The notes below the pieces were generated by a model. It was not told where the DNA came from, did no database searches, and worked only from the letters and a program-made list of their open reading frames with translations. This document shows positions 4,549-7,078 of a stretch of DNA of 7,078 bases, one piece after another. The stretch is from Candidatus Delongbacteria bacterium. Lineage in GTDB: Bacteria > CAIWAD01 > BS150m-G50. Made by a program: the position numbers and the translations under genes. Numbering within the stretch: the first letter of the stretch is position 1; every line of letters begins with the position of its first letter. Where the stretch lies: assembly GCA_016784425.1 (NCBI GenBank), contig JADHUQ010000125.1, positions 1 through 7,078 on the forward strand, written 5' to 3'.

Positions 4549-7078
4549 ATGAACAGCTATCGCAAGATACATCGATGGACAGCGCTGGTGGTATTTCTGC
4601 TGGCCACTGTCGTTTACCTGATGACGATGGCGCCTACGCTCAGTTTCTGGGATTGTGGCGAGTTCATCGCCGCTTCACATACCATGAGTGTTCCCCATCC
4701 CCCCGGGGCACCGTTTTACCTTTTGCTGGGCCGGTTCTTCTCCCTGCTGCCAATAGGTAGTGACATCGGTTTCCGGGTCAACCTCATCTCGGTTTTTAGC
4801 AGTGCCCTGACAGTGATGTTCCTCTATCTGGTCATCGTGCAGTTGATCCGTATCATGCGGGGCGTGGAACAGGAGGCTCGCGATTATGTTATCGCTATCA
4901 GCGCCGGTGTGGTTGGCGCCCTGACCTACGCTTTCAGCCACAGTTTCTGGTTTAACGCTGTGGAAGCAGAAGTCTACGCCATCTCAATGTTTTTTACCGC
5001 CATCGTCATCTGGTTGATTTTTGCCTGGCGCGAGCACTCCGATTCCGCCGCCGGGGACCGTTACCTGCTGCTGATCTTTTACATTATCGGTCTGGCGATC
5101 GGGGTTCATCTTTTGAATGTTCTGGCGCTCCCCGCCGTTTTCCTGGTGGTCTACTACCGCAAGTACCCGGCGGAAAACGCCCTGCGGGTCCTGACTGCCT
5201 GGGTGGTCAGCGCGTTGCTGATCCTGCCGATTTATCCCGGTATCGTGCAGAAGTTACCTACACTGGCCGCCAGTTACGGCCTCTGGGTTGTGGGATTAAT
5301 CGTCCTGCTGCTGGTAGCGGTATATATCTGGTCGGTGCGTAAACAGCACCACATCGGTGCCCTGGCCAGCGCCGCACTGTTACTGGTGATGATCGGCTAC
5401 TTCTCCTACGCAATTATCCTGATCCGTTCCGGGCTCAACCCGCCGCTGGACGAGAACAATCCGGAGACTTTCACCAAACTGGTCGCCTATCTCAACCGGG
5501 AACAATATGGGGTGACCGGGCTCTGGAGTTCCTTCTGGCCGCGTAATGCGCCCCTGTGGGATTACCAGATCAACTACATGTATATCCGCTACTTCCTCCA
5601 GAACTTCATGGACCTGCCCCGTTACTATGCCCTGCCGTTACTGCTCGGCTTTTTCGGGGCGGCTCATCATTTCAGCAAGGACTGGAAACATGCTTCTGTC
5701 GTCCTCAACCTCTTCCTGTTGACCGGACTGGCCATCATCGCCTATGTCAACCAGAATGATCCGCAGCCGCGGGAACGGGATTATTCCTATGTCGGTTCCT
5801 TTTTTGCCTTCGCAATCTGGATCGGTATCGGTACCCAGGCGGTGCTGGAATGGGTATCCGACCTCTACCGGGAAAAGCGGCGCAGCCTCAATGCGATTGC
5901 CGTTACTGGAGTCCTGCTGCTGATACTGCTACCGGTCAATATGATGGCTCGTAATTATCATACCCATTCACGGTCGGGTAATTATGTCGCCTGGGATTAC
6001 GCCTGGAATATGCTCAACAGCATGGAGCCGGACGCCATCGTTTTTACCAACGGCGATAATGACACCTTCCCCCTCTGGTACCTGCAGTATGTGGAGCATG
6101 TCCGGGAGGATGTCCGTGTCATCAACCTCTCCCTGCTCAATACCGGTTGGTATATCCGCCAGTTACGGGATGAAGAGCCAAAAGTGGCAGTCAGCCTTAA
6201 CGACGATTTCATCGATTCCTATGTCGATTCACATGACCTGGAAGCATTGCGCTGGCGTTATCTTCCCGGTCCCAGCCCGATCAGCCTGCGTACCACCCGC
6301 GGTGACAGCATGGAGTTTACTGTCACCCCCACCATGCGTCTGCCGGTAGGTGACGGTTCCACCGGTAACAACTTCCTGCAGGTCAAGGATCTGCTGATTC
6401 TTGATATCCTGCATACCAACTTCTGGCGGAAGCCGGTTTATTTTGCGGTGACGGTTTCCCGTTCCAACCAGGTGGGTCTGGGTGATGCCGGTTACCTGCG
6501 GATGGATGGACTGGTTTTCAGAGTGGTCCAGGAGGCGCTGGCGAATGAAAACGATATTGATACTGAGGTACTGGCCCACAACCTGCTGGAGGTTTACCCG
6601 GATCACTTCCGCAACCTTAGCAATCCTGCCGTCTATCTGAATGACGATATCAAACGGATGATGCAGAACTATCGCTCAGCCTATCTGCAGCTGGCCATGG
6701 CTTATATGTACAGTGACCGCCACGAGGAGGGTCTGGAGGTATTGCGCCAGTTGGAGCTGTATCTGCCGGAGGAGCGGTTCCCGACCTTCAGCCAGGAGCT
6801 CGCATTGCAGATCGGCCAGATGTACTGGCAGATGGGTGACAGCATCGAACTGGAACGACGCCTGGAGACTTTTCTGGACAGGGACTGCAGCCAGGATGAC
6901 CTGCTGCTGGCGGCTCAATATTACATCGAATTCCTGAATGATCCCGCCGGAGCTGCGGCTATCCTGCGTCGTCTGCCTGCTACCCCGACCATCCTGACCG
7001 CCATCGGTGAAGCCTGGTTGGGGAGTAACCAGCCGGATTCTGCAGTTTACTACTACAAGGAATCGTTGAAACTTTCAC
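4549..7078 (+). CDS. DUF2723/TMEM260-like membrane glycosyltransferase (protein O-mannosyltransferase type), 3' end missing
   Basis: ATG 4549, preceded by GGAG (4539-4542), opens a frame with no stop to the window edge (843 complete codons), so the gene is cut at its C terminus. Family signatures are clear: SFWDCGEF (residues 32-39) after the first membrane helix, HPPGAPFYLLLGR (50-62), PLDENNPETFTKL (about 299-311), QPRERDYSYVGSF (406-418) and FTNGDNDTFPLWYLQ (499-513). Asp35/Glu38 in the first external loop fit the catalytic acidic pair of GT-C transferases. Roughly ten hydrophobic helices span residues 11-464; 470-700 is a soluble, probably periplasmic, domain; from about 705 the sequence is helical and TPR-like (AYLQLAMAYMYSDRHEEGLEVL). 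Human TMEM260, of this family, O-mannosylates receptor domains; the bacterial substrate is unknown. Expected reaction: sugar transfer from a polyprenyl-phosphate donor to exported proteins. The gene has its own promoter. Confidence 0.93.
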   Translation, partial: MNSYRKIHRWTALVVFLLATVVYLMTMAPTLSFWDCGEFIAASHTMSVPHPPGAPFYLLLGRFFSLLPIGSDIGFRVNLISVFSSALTVMFLYLVIVQLIRIMRGVEQEARDYVIAISAGVVGALTYAFSHSFWFNAVEAEVYAISMFFTAIVIWLIFAWREHSDSAAGDRYLLLIFYIIGLAIGVHLLNVLALPAVFLVVYYRKYPAENALRVLTAWVVSALLILPIYPGIVQKLPTLAASYGLWVVGLIVLLLVAVYIWSVRKQHHIGALASAALLLVMIGYFSYAIILIRSGLNPPLDENNPETFTKLVAYLNREQYGVTGLWSSFWPRNAPLWDYQINYMYIRYFLQNFMDLPRYYALPLLLGFFGAAHHFSKDWKHASVVLNLFLLTGLAIIAYVNQNDPQPRERDYSYVGSFFAFAIWIGIGTQAVLEWVSDLYREKRRSLNAIAVTGVLLLILLPVNMMARNYHTHSRSGNYVAWDYAWNMLNSMEPDAIVFTNGDNDTFPLWYLQYVEHVREDVRVINLSLLNTGWYIRQLRDEEPKVAVSLNDDFIDSYVDSHDLEALRWRYLPGPSPISLRTTRGDSMEFTVTPTMRLPVGDGSTGNNFLQVKDLLILDILHTNFWRKPVYFAVTVSRSNQVGLGDAGYLRMDGLVFRVVQEALANENDIDTEVLAHNLLEVYPDHFRNLSNPAVYLNDDIKRMMQNYRSAYLQLAMAYMYSDRHEEGLEVLRQLELYLPEERFPTFSQELALQIGQMYWQMGDSIELERRLETFLDRDCSQDDLLLAAQYYIEFLNDPAGAAAILRRLPATPTILTAIGEAWLGSNQPDSAVYYYKESLKLS

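Noticed and set aside
1..7078. CRISPR arrays, tRNA or rRNA genes.
   Set aside because: No regularly spaced short repeats and no recognisable tRNA or rRNA segments were seen on either strand.

Overview
The window comes from a Gram-negative-type bacterium. It shows strong Shine-Dalgarno sites, a lipobox lipoprotein and a DUF2723/TMEM260-like membrane glycosyltransferase. Close homologues of that last family are common in the FCB superphylum (Bacteroidota, Ignavibacteria, Calditrichota and relatives), so an FCB-like host is my best guess. This is inferred from protein families only.

Left edge (2-520, +): the C-terminal end of a gene whose helical segments weakly resemble a SurA/PpiC-type chaperone. 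Then comes an accessory island (about 521-1848) that looks less GC-rich than its surroundings. It holds a two-gene DUF4160 + helix-turn-helix module, probably toxin-antitoxin-like. The DUF4160 gene is broken by a complete 160-bp non-autonomous transposable element (MITE) with perfect 16-bp terminal inverted repeats and a CTAG target duplication. Removing the element restores the reading frame exactly, down to an ATGA overlap with the downstream gene. The module is bracketed by two imperfect direct repeats of about 60 bp (541-600 and 1739-1798). A second, solitary copy of the MITE end lies at 2261-2280.

Middle (1849-3663, all -): a small DUF5362 membrane protein, a secreted lipoprotein of unknown function, and a class II (zinc) aldolase with a full set of catalytic residues. 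The last two are separated by 14 bp and form an operon read from a good sigma70-type promoter at 3717-3745.

The 323-bp divergent region 3664-3986 is AT-rich and carries two nearly identical 15-bp palindromes (TATAnTAATACTATA). One overlaps the aldolase promoter, which suggests a shared, unidentified regulator.

Right part (3987-7078, +): a 128-residue protein of unknown family, then a strong promoter (TTGACT-17-TATTAT) and the start of a large DUF2723 gene that is open from 4549 to the end of the window (at least 843 codons). It has the GT-C-like D/E motif near the N terminus and a TPR-like C terminus. It runs off the right edge, so its end is not seen.
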